Shown in pieces: positions 28,091 through 38,420 of a stretch of 64,000 bases of DNA. The notes beneath the pieces are model-generated. The model was given only the letters and a program-made list of their open reading frames with translations, was not told where the DNA came from and did not search any database. The stretch is from Trichomonas tenax (lineage: Eukaryota > Parabasalia > Trichomonadida > Trichomonadidae). The translations under genes were made by a program, and so were the position numbers. The stretch covers positions 1-64,000 of the forward strand of contig JALKBU010000116.1 in NCBI GenBank assembly GCA_023091735.1, given 5' to 3'. The first letter of the stretch is position 1; each line of letters begins with the position of its first letter.

Positions 28091-30241
28091 ATGAGTGTTT
28101 CTCCTGATGAAGATTATGTGAAACTTGTTGATGATTTGGGAGACATTCAAAGAAAATTAGTAAAAGAAGAGACTCTCTACGAATATATCGAAAAAGATAC
28201 AAAAGAAACAACAACGAAATTAGAAAAGTTGACATACAGAGTGAGATGCATCCAAAAGTATATAATCACGTTCTTATTGAGCACTTTTCGTGTCAAACCA
28301 TCGAGTTATTCGCTTCCTTATATTAATTCGTTATTTATCTATAATATTAATGAACAAATTCCATATCAAATAGAACCACCGAACTTAGAAAGTTATTATA
28401 AAATCGCAAAACTATGTACAGATCAAATAGATGTTCTCGCTCAAGTCGCAATACAATTACAAGAGGTTAGACCGGAATTAACACATAATATATGTAACTC
28501 CATGATTCCTGCGCTATTCCAGAATCTATATACGCGTGAATCTATTGAACAATTCCATAAATTCACAAAATTCGTTTTCAATAAATACCCAGAATCTGCA
28601 AATAGATTCCTTTCATTCCTGTTAATGCATCCTTTAACATCTCAGTTCATCGAATCACTTATTGAAGACATCGATGTGCCTTATACTGATGAAAATTATG
28701 TAAATTTATTTGTAGAAAGCTGGAAACGTAATGCAACCATTATGCCACAGTTTGTTGTTGATATAATTGCTGATTCACGAACCCCTTCGAATATTTTGTT
28801 TGATACATTAATTAAACCAATTTTTCAGTTCCCAAAGATGCATCGTTTAATTCACCAACTCGACGATGCCGATGAAGCCCGTCTTGTCACACTTATTGAA
28901 GAAATAGGATCTTTCAAAGATGAATTATGGAATATTTTAATCAAATCTTCGCCTTTATGCAAATTTCCACGCGTAGAGCAAAACTCGCAGATACAAAACA
29001 TATCTTCTTTCTATGTCTTTTCAGATGATGACCTTGTTATATTAAGTTATTTTTCAAAATATGCACGAGAAATGGATCTTTTTGATATACAAGTTGATCC
29101 TCCTTCTACTTATAATTCGATTCTTATTTTCCCTGATCCTATTGATGCTCCGCAAGTTTCAATGAGTTCTATAGTCCTTTACTCATCACAACCTGATGAT
29201 ACTGAAATGAATATTCGAAGTTTGCTTGTTAAACTTCCGCCAATATCTCACGCTTCGTCTTTATCTGCAGATCGCGGATTTTTCACTGAAATACGCAAAA
29301 TTATCGCTTTCTTGCCACACGAGAAAGAGCTTTCATTTGAAATTAAAGCATCGAAAGTCGAAAAGAAACTCAAAAACAAATTAACATTTCGAGAGATTAT
29401 TAATTTATTAAACGACGCATTAGAAAAACGCGCAAAAGAACAACACAGAAAATCAATTGCTTTTCTTGCAGCGTTCAACAATGCAATCAAAGATTTGTCC
29501 ATAAGCATCGATAAACTCACAAGTCACCTCAAAAAGAGAATGTCTGTATTGAGATATTATATGATTCAACAGTGGGGAAAAGAATTCAATTTCCAAGATC
29601 CTCCTGAAATAGTTATTGAAGATTCTGACGCATTCACTGAATACTATAAGACGCAGTATAATGAGTGGAACAATTGGCTCAAATCGAAGCAATTTTTCAC
29701 ATGGGATGATGGATTGGAATTTCACGAGTTTCTAATGAAGAAAATTCCAAATGAATTATTTGCTGAAAAGAAACCAACATTATTAGAAGAAGACAAGAAG
29801 CTGATTGATATACTGAATGGAAAAAGCGATGCAATCATTGCATCCATCACTGACAAATTCATCAATATTTTCCTCCAAAGACCAGAATTGATCGATGAAG
29901 CTGTCAGATTATGCCAATCTGTTTTTGAGTGCAAATCTCCACTTGAATCATCTAAAATGATGCGCAAGATGCTTAAAGAAATTATATTTGTATCCCAAAC
30001 AGATATCAAAGATGATGCTGGTGAAAACGAATTCACGCCATTAAGATTGCTTGTTATTATTAGAGCGAAGCCTTCGAATTTATTCTCTAAGTTGACTTAC
30101 ATGTCTCACTTTTTATACTCATTGATGGAGGAATCAAGACAAGTTGAAGTATTAACGATATGTGAAGCACTCTGTGGGCATTTTCGAGAGATTATTGAAA
30201 ACTTTTCTAATCCATCAAATGAATCAACAGCAGTTAACTAA
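28091..30241 (+). CDS. VPS9-domain-like protein, putative Rab5-type GEF
   Basis: A 716-residue cytosolic, mostly helical protein. The C-terminal part resembles a VPS9 domain: FTPLRLLVIIRAKPSNLFSK and LTYMSHFLYS parallel the family pattern LP-L-YV-I-A-P-L-S-L-YI--F, and an acidic DDAGENE stretch stands where VPS9 proteins carry the catalytic Asp. It is preceded by a helical bundle (KLIDILNGKSDAI onward), as in Rabex-5. VPS9 proteins exchange nucleotide on Rab5-family GTPases at endosomes. A short coiled-coil segment lies at residues 10-50. The final Tyr/Glu of the canonical motif (GEagYyLT) is replaced (RQVEVLTICEAL), so activity is uncertain. An initiator precedes the ATG by 15 bases. Confidence 0.6.
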   Translation: MSVSPDEDYVKLVDDLGDIQRKLVKEETLYEYIEKDTKETTTKLEKLTYRVRCIQKYIITFLLSTFRVKPSSYSLPYINSLFIYNINEQIPYQIEPPNLESYYKIAKLCTDQIDVLAQVAIQLQEVRPELTHNICNSMIPALFQNLYTRESIEQFHKFTKFVFNKYPESANRFLSFLLMHPLTSQFIESLIEDIDVPYTDENYVNLFVESWKRNATIMPQFVVDIIADSRTPSNILFDTLIKPIFQFPKMHRLIHQLDDADEARLVTLIEEIGSFKDELWNILIKSSPLCKFPRVEQNSQIQNISSFYVFSDDDLVILSYFSKYAREMDLFDIQVDPPSTYNSILIFPDPIDAPQVSMSSIVLYSSQPDDTEMNIRSLLVKLPPISHASSLSADRGFFTEIRKIIAFLPHEKELSFEIKASKVEKKLKNKLTFREIINLLNDALEKRAKEQHRKSIAFLAAFNNAIKDLSISIDKLTSHLKKRMSVLRYYMIQQWGKEFNFQDPPEIVIEDSDAFTEYYKTQYNEWNNWLKSKQFFTWDDGLEFHEFLMKKIPNELFAEKKPTLLEEDKKLIDILNGKSDAIIASITDKFINIFLQRPELIDEAVRLCQSVFECKSPLESSKMMRKMLKEIIFVSQTDIKDDAGENEFTPLRLLVIIRAKPSNLFSKLTYMSHFLYSLMEESRQVEVLTICEALCGHFREIIENFSNPSNESTAVN

Positions 30242-30282
30242 AAATATAATCATTGTTTGTTTGTATTTCAAAAATATACTAT

Positions 30283-30702
30283 TTATTCAAAAATAATATC
30301 GTCATCAAATTCATTATCTGGAAGCAAAATTGAATTTGTTGGTTCTTCAACAATTTCTTCTTCTTCATGATCCTTGCGATATACTCCGACGAGCAAAAGA
30401 ATCAAAATAATAATCAGTCCAATGATGATCAAGCATCCTACTATAACAAGAATGAACCATCGATTGTCTGGGATAACTAAGAAAGATTTTTGGCTGTTAT
30501 CCTCTTGATTCCCTCCTCCTGTAGGAACAATAATAATAGCAATTGGTGACTTTGTAGCTTCTAGAGTTGCCATTGGAATCACATCTGGTGTGTTCGTCGA
30601 TGCTGGTGTGGTCATAGGAGTGTCATAAGGCGTTTCAAACGGCGTTGTATATGACGTGTGTCGTGAAAAGACGCAAATCCCTTTAAATATGATTTTATAC
30701 AC
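30283..30702 (-). pseudogene. C-terminal stub of a surface protein with TP-rich tail
   Basis: The open frame has no ATG at its head (first codon GTG). From residue about 17 it shows the TP-rich repeat TPFETPYDTPMTTPASTNTP typical of the stalk of trichomonad BspA-like and related surface proteins. A membrane span (WFILVIVGCLIIIGLIIILILLLVG) and a short acidic cytoplasmic tail (HEEEEIVEEP, ending EFDDDIIFE) follow. The ectodomain is missing upstream, where only AT-rich DNA is found. It is therefore a truncated gene remnant whose anchor module stayed intact. It is convergent with the VPS9-like gene, 41 bases apart. Confidence 0.7.
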
Positions 30703-31170
30703 TGTAGTCGATTATATTTCAAGATATAACAGCTTTAAATTAAGATTTTGAGAATTCGATAATCGATAACAATGAATAAATAATTTTTTATTACATTAAA
30801 TCTGCTCACCTATATTAGTTGAATGGTTTTGCGCCATTGAAATTGAATTATATAAAAGCAATAGAAAAAAATTTGATATTTTATAGAATACAGACATATT
30901 TTAGCTTGATTTGCGGTTAAATATAGAATTGTGTATTTGGAAGAAAAGTGGGAAAATTCCAGTTCTCGAAATACCCTACTTCCTTCCAAACGATTATTTT
31001 GTAAAATTTGCCTAATTTACCTAGACTTTTTGTCAATTTCAGCATCTTTTTTGGTAACAAATTCAGCTAATCATCCCCATAATTAATGGTATATATATAT
31101 GAATGCGCATTTTCATCATTTTTTGAAAATAAAGCAAACAGACCTTTTCAATCTGGAAATACGACGATTA

Positions 31171-32860
31171 TTTGGCAGTTCCAGTAACTAGTTCACAAAT
31201 TGAATGCTCCTGGAAATAGGAAATTCTGGAAGGAAGTTATACAAAAACGTGTTAAAAATAATCTATATAAGCTTGCCGTTGTGGCAGTAAAACGCCTATT
31301 TGGCAGTAACTTCCTGGCAGTAAAAAAATCCGGCCTTGCAGCGTCATCATCGCCTTCGGCCTGTGACCCATCCTTGAAAGTTGTGCAATGTTTCTGTTAA
31401 AATAAAGTAGAATTGCGCATTTCTGTTATTTTTGAGAGAATTTAAAGCTTACAGTATCTCTGTTAATCACACATTCATGTGGTAATCAAAAAATGCTGTA
31501 AAGTAGCTTAGAAAGCCTAATATATGATCCAAAAGAACTAATATCATTGAAAATGTCGTGTTTCTTGCTCATTTCATCGATGTTGGTTGATTATAAAGGT
31601 CACAGATGCATCACACTTATTCTAGCTGACCGATTACTCGATCGGTCTTGACTAGTAAACGCATTGGCAGTAAATAATTGAAAAGTGACAATTTACTGCC
31701 AATTAACAATTAGCTCTGGAGACGATACAGCTCAACTATGTTGAATGCATACTTCATATTTTTCATCAAATGAAGCGATTTCAGCATTAATTTGATGCTG
31801 ACAAAAAATAAATATTGGTAAAAGTCTGGCAGCATGCGATATTTAAAACATCCACATGATGCTTAAATTGTATGTGAAAGAATTCTTGGACCTTAGGTTT
31901 TTACTGCCATTCCTTAAAATTCCCTAAAAAATTTTAGTGCCATGAAATTTGGCAGTGGAAGTGGCAGTATAAAAGTCTTCAAAATTGTGATTAATGAGAT
32001 GCCCTATACATATTACCTATACCTTCTCGTTCTAGTTTTGTTATAAAATGAAATTTAGAGGAAGAAATCAAATATGTTGAAATCAATGAATGGAAATCTA
32101 TGTTTTTTTATATTTGAAAAAGAGTCTGTGATAAAAGTTTAAATTGAATGTTTAATTAAAATCGTTAGAAAATTGTTTTTAGGCCATTTTCACACAAAAC
32201 ACCAATTTTTTTCGATATTTTACTAAAAACTACGCTTTGGAAAAGTAACACATTTTGGGTGTTTCGTGGACTCTCAAAATATCAAAAAAAAATCGGGGCT
32301 TCGGCGCTGGCTCGACGTCATCATCGCCTCAGGCAGTTCAAAAGCAATCAAAGTTCGCCAAGATTTCAAAAATGTCCCTCTCCTTCTTTTTTCTTCTTCT
32401 CCTTTTTCCTTCCTTTGCTTAAAAATTTTATTGTTTACAAGAACCTTATAGAACTTAATTGAATGGTGTATCCCTTACATGTCAAAGCTGTGACCACTTT
32501 TCAACCGTTTTCATTGAATATATATCCCTTACATGTCAGAAGTGTCCAAACTTCACTTTTATATGTCCTTGCTTTACAAAACCCTGTAATTTTTTTTGGA
32601 GAAAACCCCTATTTTTGGTCACTTTTTGATATTATTTTGAGATCGAATTTTAGTGGATATATGTAATCTATGTGTATTATATTGATGAATGGCTGATATA
32701 TTTTTGACTTTTCGGATCAGATTTCACGAAAAAAGAAAAAAAAAAAACAAATTGGATTCTTGGACACATAACTTTAACTTTAAGACACTTCTGCGAGGAC
32801 ACATGCAGATACGTACTAAAAACGCCTATGTAAAACTTACACTGCCATGTTGGCAGTAAA
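31171..32860. repeat. Dispersed TGGCAGTAA motif region
   Basis: TGGCAGT(A) or its complement occurs near 31172, 31282, 31301, 31315, 31664, 31692, 31902, 31950, 31963, 32834 and 32841. AACGCCTAT accompanies it twice (31291 and 32820). TACTTCCTTCC near 30979 and GGAAGGAAGTA near 32860 are inverted to each other, so the region could be one decayed element. Confidence 0.45.
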
Positions 32861-33111
32861 GGAAGGAAGTAAAAACACTGTTTTGACAAAGTGCGGCATG
32901 CTTAATACATAGATTCGGTTTAATGCCGAAATTTCTTTTCAGTGCCCACAGGCTTTTCTTATAATTGTTGCTCAACACTCAAAATAACATTTAAAACTAA
33001 AAATTAAAAAAGGTTATTGGGAAATAAGGTTCCTAATTTTTGCTTTATTTTTCGATTCCAGGACCTAGACTTGCAAAAATCCTAAAAATACAACTTTAGT
33101 GATTTCACACC

Positions 33112-33544
33112 TAAGTCTTGGAAAGATAGATAACAATCACGACATGATTCGATTCAATCAATCCATTATTTTTTGCTTTTTTGAATATTTTCTTTCAAAT
33201 CTTTTTTTTTTATTGTATATTGTCATTATTAACATCAAAATATAACATGTATTAGCATGCACTTCATGCACACCTATTGTGTTAAATTAAATTTGGCACC
33301 GACTCAAAAGTTCTTTCATGGTATATTCGAAAACGAATGTGAATCATTAAACCTGATTATGCGAATTTGATGGCCCTATACATGAGCAACATGATCAAGG
33401 AAATTTGTCAGCTAATCAGGTATAATCATGAAGTTGGCTTCAGATAAAATATGTCGAAAATTTGAAACAAAAAAAAGCAAAAAAAAATGATGGATTGATT
33501 GAATCGAACCATGTCATGATTGTTATCTATCTTTCCAAGACTTA
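33112..33544. mobile_element. MITE-like element with about 75-bp terminal inverted repeats
   Basis: The left end (TAAGTCTTGGAAAGATAGAT... from 33112) and the right end (ending ...TCTTTCCAAGACTTA at 33544) are inverted copies over about 75 bases with only a few differences. Both ends have TA at the border, consistent with a TA target duplication. The 280-bp interior has no open frame. This is a non-autonomous DNA transposon, possibly mobilised by a mariner-type transposase elsewhere. Confidence 0.8.
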
Positions 33545-35297
33545 GCAATTGAGCCATATTTCTGGAAATTGTTTCCGGCTAGAGCTTCTCAATTTATTTT
33601 AGGTATTTGATCAATAGCATGGGTTGGGCTCTCTGAGATTTCTTGAATATTATGTATGGACTACTGTCACCTATGGGAATGTCGCAAAATGAAAATTCCA
33701 CTCAGTTTTTAGACGGATTACTCAATATCAAGCAAAACAAATTTTAGATTTTTACAATTTCAAAGCGTTTTCCTCTAATTCTTTGTATAAAAGCTTTTAA
33801 ATGCTATGCTGATTTCATATTTGGAGAAAAATTTTCTAGTGATGAGACCTGGCTGTTTACACTTTGGTTTTTGAGTTCAAAATTTTCCTCCAGAATTGGT
33901 ATCAGGAACATGTTTTAATATGGAATTTTTGAACATTAGATCCTTAGAAATTTTCAAGCTACGATATGAAGGAAAAGAGTAAGAAAAATGCTCATTTTTT
34001 CATCAAAAGTCTTATTTTCCAGATCCGATGTGCTCATTCGCTTAAGATGTTATAGAGGAAAGTATGTATGAAAAATAGCTACGAGAAATATTTTTGTATC
34101 TTGAGAAAAAGTAACTTTTATGAGCGCACTTTGAGTAGTTTACATCAATAAGGTTAGCTCTCTGTTTCTTAAAATCAAACAGGATGATATACTAGTATTA
34201 TTATACTTTCCTGAAACTTTTTGCCTTAACTTTTAGCATATCCCTGTAGTTTCACTTTTCCAAATATATCTTCGGTAAAATTCGAAGGTTTTATCAGAAA
34301 AAAAAACAAATTTTTAAAAATGTTGGCCTCCTTAATGGCTAACTCCAATGCATGGGCTTGCAGAGGCAGTAATCATATGACGGCAATACAGATTCATAGA
34401 GCACATGATATCCACAACAGAAATATTCTTCAATATCTAATTTTGTGAATTGAATCAATTTAATTTTCGACTTTACTTAGCTCTCCTCTCCTCGCTTAGT
34501 TTTGCATCACATGTCATACATCATACTACTCTAACCACTCATTAAAACTCATTACATTTCGAGATTGATATCTCATGGTATTAGATTTTCGGGGCAAATT
34601 TCGACACTATATACACATACATGCACATAGTGATATATAGAACTCTCACTCTAAATTATTTTTTTGATTTACATACCAATTTGACATGACAATTTTTACA
34701 TGACATATCATAAAGTTTATTTGTCAAAAATCACACAACATCAAAATGCTTGTCTTCAATCATAAAAAGCTTGCTTTTTTGACAATTCTTACAATGGAGG
34801 CCATTGAACACAGATATAAACAGAGAAGGAAAAATTTATTCGAAATTTTGTGTGAAAAGCTTGGAGAGTGAAGTTTTGATCAAAAAATATTTTGCGATTA
34901 TAGAGATAAAAGAATTGTAAGGAGGCGAATCAATCGAAAGCAAAATTATATTAAAAGAAACCCAATCCATTGCTATTCATTACTGTCAGATTGCTGAAAA
35001 GCGACAAAAAGTGAAATGATGCCCATCATTAAAATATTTGTGATCTTTATTATATATAGTATAGAATTATAAAAACCAATATTTCAGATTATTGAATGAG
35101 TTTATCCCCCTATATAGCGGTTTGCATTCAATTATTATTTGACAAAATTGAATTATTTCAAAAATATTGATGTAAATTTCGAAACTCTTTGAAAATGATT
35201 TAAAATAAGATATAATGAGAATTAAATTAATTTAAAAAAGACAAAATTTTTAATAAGTCTATTGAAAATTAACTATCGGCAAACGTAACAAGTGACC

Positions 35298-35304
35298 TCA
35301 TTTT
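35298..35304 (+). promoter_or_regulatory. Initiator TCATTTT
   Basis: TCATTTT directly before the ATG at 35308 (three bases between); the promoter of the interrupted dehydrogenase gene still looks intact. Confidence 0.5.
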
Positions 35305-35307
35305 TCA

Positions 35308-36492
35308 ATGAAGTGGCTCTGGACGAACACTACACAAGTTGGCTTTGGCGAAAACGCCGTTTCTGAGCATTTCAACAAGTTCGTTGCACCAAAGTCGAAG
35401 GTTCTCTGCACATTCGGCGGCGGTTCCATTGATAAGAACGGAGCAAGAGATGACGTCACAAAGGCCTTGGCAGCTCTCGAGTGCGATGTCAGGTGGGAGG
35501 GTGACATCCAGCCAAACCCAGATTACTCACGCTGTGTCGAAATCATCAAAGTTGTACGAGAATGGAAGCCAGATTTGATCCTCGCTGTCGGTGGTGGCTC
35601 AACACTTGATGCCACAAAATTCATTTCTGCCGGTGCTGCCCTCGATGCTTCAGTCGATCCATGGGATATCGTCGCTAAGCAGGTTTATCCAGCTTCCTGC
35701 ACTCCAGTCGGCTCTGTCATGACACTCCCAGCCACAGGATCAGAGTGAAACTACAACTTCGTCATTTCTCGCCGCACAACAAACGAGAAACTCGCTGGTG
35801 GCAACCAAGTCACATATCCGAAGTTCTCTCTGTTGGATCCAAAGTACACAATGACGCTTCCGCTCCGCCAGCTCAGGAACGGCCTTTACGATGCGATGTG
35901 CCACTGCATCGATCAGTTCCTCACTGGACAGGTCAATCCAATGATGGACAACTTCTGGATGTCCATCATGAGGGAGCTCGTCGACATTTCCTGAGAACTC
36001 CTCAAGGAAGGCTCTTCCCTCGAAGTTCACGGCAGACTCATCTGCGCTGCGGCATTCGCTCTCAACTTCGTCTTCACACTCGGAAAGGAGGGCTGCTGGG
36101 GCATCCACATGATCGGACACCAGCTCACAGTTGAGTACGGCATAGATCACGGCGCCACACTCTCTATGGTCACACCACACTGGCTCAGAATCTTCTTCAA
36201 CGAGAGAAAGTACTTGATGGCGAGATGCGCTGAGAGAATCTTTGACGTCTGGCGGGGTAGCGACGACGAGAAGGCCAACACTTTCATCGAGCGCCTCCAG
36301 AAGTGGATCATCGAGATCGGACACGTCAAGACAGTCACCGAGTACCAGTACAAGACACACGGCGTCAACGAGGGCGATGTCGAGAAGGTCACAAAGATGG
36401 TCATGGACTCCACCGGTGGAAAGCCATTCGGATGGCAGAATTGCGGCACAGAAAAGGTTGTTCGTGAGATTCTCACAAAGATCATAGTTTAA
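35308..36492 (+). pseudogene. Iron-containing alcohol dehydrogenase (YqhD/BDH type) with two in-frame TGA codons
   Basis: One uninterrupted phase of 395 codons, the usual full length, encodes a group III (iron) NAD(P)H alcohol dehydrogenase. Features: KVLCTFGGGSIDKNG, DIQPNPDY, LAVGGGSTLDATKF, DPWDIV, LPATGSE, metal ligands Asp195 and His199 (YDAMCHCID), His271 (MIGHQL) and His281 (IDHGATL). TGA interrupts codon 147 (35746-35748), just after the conserved TGSE, and codon 229 (35992-35994), inside RELVDIS-ELLKEGS. No frameshift exists and codon bias elsewhere remains that of a highly expressed gene. The first piece ends before all metal ligands, so no active enzyme can arise without readthrough. 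Most likely a young pseudogene; TGA recoding or sequence error are alternatives. In YqhD of E. coli, as I remember it, serine stands at the first position, and TCA to TGA is one change. Confidence 0.85.
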
Positions 36493-36583
36493 ACTCTTTC
36501 ATTTTGGTTTTTTATATATAATTTATGTTTATGAATAACAAATAAATTAAAACATAATAATTTTTTACATACAAATAAAAAAA

Positions 36584-38248
36584 CTAATATAAATCCTGAA
36601 CAATCTTTCCAATTCCATATAAGCTGACTTCGTAGCCATATATTCCTGGTTGCACTTCCTTCATTTCTCTGATGTTCTTCGACCTCACGTTGCAGCAGTC
36701 GTCCAAGAAAATGACTTTATCCTTTCCTGCAGCAAACACAGTCCTAATCTGGTCGCGCTTTCTTTTATACTTGATGGAGATGTATGGCTCATTGGTTGTC
36801 TCTATGTCAGCGGAGAACTCCGCCCTCAGCACGACAAAGTTGGTGAGAGAGCTGGCTGGAGGATTGGAGTCCCTCATAACAGACCCAATGATCAAATCTC
36901 TGATGAAGAAGATTAGAATGTTGATGTCTGATCCGTTGTACAAGAAATACATGTACGAGCCATTAACTCTGAGAAGGAAGATGGAGGAGAAGCACTGCAT
37001 GAGGTTGTAGGCAGAAACGAAGACTTGGTCGACTGAATTATTGAATTCGCAGCCATCGATGGAAACAACAATAACGAAAGCGTGATCGAAATGGATGCGC
37101 GTCACGGAGTCGCAGAAGTATTTAGCGATTTGTCCTGGAACGCATTTGGAAAGATGTGTCAATAACGCATATTGTGGAGAAAAATCAGAGGAAGTGTCAT
37201 AAAGAGCAATCTTTACGAGTTTTCCTGTCTGATTCCTCGATTCGACATATTTCTTAAATTTCTTCGGATTGATCGCAAAAGTGCGCTGTCCTGTTTTGTC
37301 CGGAGGGAATACTTCATCATATTTCCGTCCTATAACCTCTATAGGCTGTATATTGATTAGATCAATACAGCTTTGTGAAATATTTGTAATAATATTTGAA
37401 TCAGCGGTGACTATAAGAGATATGATGTTCTTCGGGAGTTTGGACTCTTCTTCTGTATCGCGAGGCTTGTTGAGATCATCGAAATAGTCCACATGGAAGT
37501 GGAACAGTGAATTGAAGTCATCAATCAAGAATTGATCAACTTTAGAGAATCCGATCTTTGTCAAAATCCAAATCAAGAATGCACTCGATGTAAAAGCAAG
37601 AAGACCTGTTTGCGATGTATAACTGATCTTGTCTGAGTCCTCCAGGAAAGGAGCCAAACCTCTGTGATAGATGGAAAGCTTCTGATTGAGTTCCACAGAT
37701 TTCTCGTGGCTTAAAATGTACATGAGATTTGTGGAGGTGGCGTACATTTCAGAAGGAAGGTTGTGGAGGATGGAGATGTTCACTTGGTGTGAATTTGGAG
37801 ACGTGGCCATTGATCTTAATCCAATCTGAGTCTCAGACTGATATTTTACAACCTTTATTCTGTTGATTGTTGGTGTCTTTGGCTGTTTGACATCAATTGG
37901 ATCTTAGTTTTGCTCTGGGAACTGAATCCTGAACAAATCCCAACTTTCTAAGCTCTTCTTGAGCAGCAGCATTGACAGTCTCTCTTTGTATCCTAAGAAC
38001 TAAACTGCCTCCTTCGGAATGTTGTTGAGTTGATAATTGACGTTCAAATATAATGTGTACAATATTATTGAAATCCCAACAATGATTGTAAAGAAGAAGA
38101 CGAAATATCTATAGAATATGTTGATAGAGTCGTCGTTCTGCATAAAGGCAGTGACATTGCCATTGAAGTGAAGGTAATTCATCTGGACACCATTCAATGA
38201 GTCCAAGATGATCTTCGAAACATTCTTGAGCTCGTTCATGAATGACAT
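36584..38248 (-). pseudogene. Truncated, frameshifted membrane protein with PAS and cyclase-like C-terminal region
   Basis: The minus strand carries one protein-coding track in three pieces. 38248-38003 encodes a juxtamembrane segment with one hydrophobic span (FFFTIIVGISIILYTLY) and ends at TAG 38000-38002. A shifted frame continues as NAAAQEELRKLGFVQ down to a TGA at 37893-37895. The first frame then resumes (KQPKTPTINRIKVV) and is open to 36584, with a second hydrophobic segment (TGLLAFTSSAFLIWIL), a PAS-like domain (IVTADSNIITNISQSCIDL then VIGRKYDEVFP) and a region like the degenerate cyclase-homology domains of trichomonad nucleotide-cyclase proteins. Two opposite single-base shifts and a missing N-terminal membrane region mark a pseudogene. 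From the ATG at 37810 a 408-residue piece remains open and could in principle be translated. Confidence 0.65.
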
Positions 38249-38420
38249 TATACGAAATTTGTTCCATTAAATCATAAAAACTTATGCATGCTATCTAGTG
38301 AACGCATCACATGAGCAAAAAGCTAAAATGAAAAGGGGAAAAAACGCATTTTAAATTTGGTGACTCCCCCTGACATTTTAATTTAGGGTCTAAGATAATT
38401 AAAAAGGGATATAAAACATA

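Larger units (their letters stand above)
30703..35307. other. 4.6-kb gene-free, repeat-rich region
   Basis: No intact gene. It contains about a dozen TGGCAGTAA/TTACTGCCA strings (31171-32860), two diverged copies of a GC-rich block with GTCATCATCGCC (about 31325-31370 and 32283-32335), a 433-bp inverted-repeat element (33112-33544), TTACATGTCA strings (about 32476, 32531, 34683-34705) and the initiator of the alcohol dehydrogenase gene at 35298. Small open frames here look like chance. Confidence 0.45.

Noticed and set aside
33460..33544. tRNA-like T-arm string GGTTCGATTC in the inverted repeat
   Set aside because: No acceptor stem, anticodon arm or A box of a tRNA can be assembled around it; it is part of the element arm.
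35746..35994. Selenocysteine readthrough of the two TGA codons
   Set aside because: Family members do not need Cys/Sec at these positions and I know of no selenoprotein machinery in trichomonads; kept only as a remote alternative.
35740..36360. Minus-strand 206-codon ORF opposite the alcohol dehydrogenase
   Set aside because: Antisense shadow; its existence follows from the biased codon use of the plus strand.
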